Part shown: piece after piece, positions 8,548 to 12,500 of the stretch
How positions within the stretch are numbered: the stretch's first letter is position 1
How the letters are laid out: the number at the start of each line of letters is the position of its first letter
Assembly: GCA_002005505.1 (NCBI GenBank)
Contig: KV908479.1
Coordinates: forward strand, 286,752-299,251
DNA length: 12,500 nucleotides
Direction: 5' to 3'
Origin: Botryococcus braunii
Lineage: Eukaryota > Chlorophyta > Trebouxiophyceae
Program-made: the position numbers and the translations under genes
Notes under the pieces: model-generated
Told to the model about the DNA's origin: nothing
The model's input: only the letters and a program-made list of their open reading frames with translations
The model's database searches: none

Positions 8548-12500
<3,953 letters not shown>

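Overview
This is a nuclear-type eukaryotic window holding two intron-rich genes, head to head. Both were recovered by joining short exons whose GT/AG splice sites and reading phases agree from exon to exon. The minus-strand gene starts at 5850 and runs off the left edge. It encodes an oxysterol-binding-protein-related protein (ORP) with the plant-type order PH domain, coiled coil, acidic FFAT-like segment and start of the lipid-binding ORD. The plus-strand gene starts at about 8548 and runs off the right edge. It encodes an AMP-forming acyl-activating enzyme of the AAE15/AAE16 type (plastidial long-chain acyl-ACP/acyl-CoA synthetase), with a transit-peptide-like N terminus.

The organism is probably a photosynthetic eukaryote of the green lineage. 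The evidence is the AAE15/16-type enzyme with an arginine/serine-rich leader and the plant-like ORP. Introns of 80 bases to about 1.3 kb and several very long microsatellites suggest a large repeat-rich genome, such as a streptophyte alga. The species cannot be fixed from this sequence.

Layout: 1-99, ORP intron (left edge); 100-5850, nine ORP coding exons on the minus strand; 5851-8547, the shared 2.7 kb upstream region, with a degenerate trinucleotide array (about 6625-7042), a direct repeat pair (7130-7214), two palindromes (7403-7436 and 7560-7585) and no convincing gene; 8548-12500, nine acyl-activating-enzyme exons on the plus strand, the last cut by the window edge. Three large simple repeats lie in introns: a (CA)n-(CG)n tract at 1668-1825, a (CT)n-(CCCT)n-(CT)n-(GT)n composite at 2900-3238, and a (CT)n tract at 9578-9770.

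Both genes act in lipid metabolism. One would move or sense sterols and phosphoinositides at membrane contact sites, and the other would activate fatty acids in the plastid. The shared upstream region could drive both, but nothing here proves joint regulation. I found no sign of a novel system. The unusual content lies in the repeats, the palindromes, a decayed duplicate of an exon boundary, and one substituted residue next to the nucleotide-binding loop of the synthetase.
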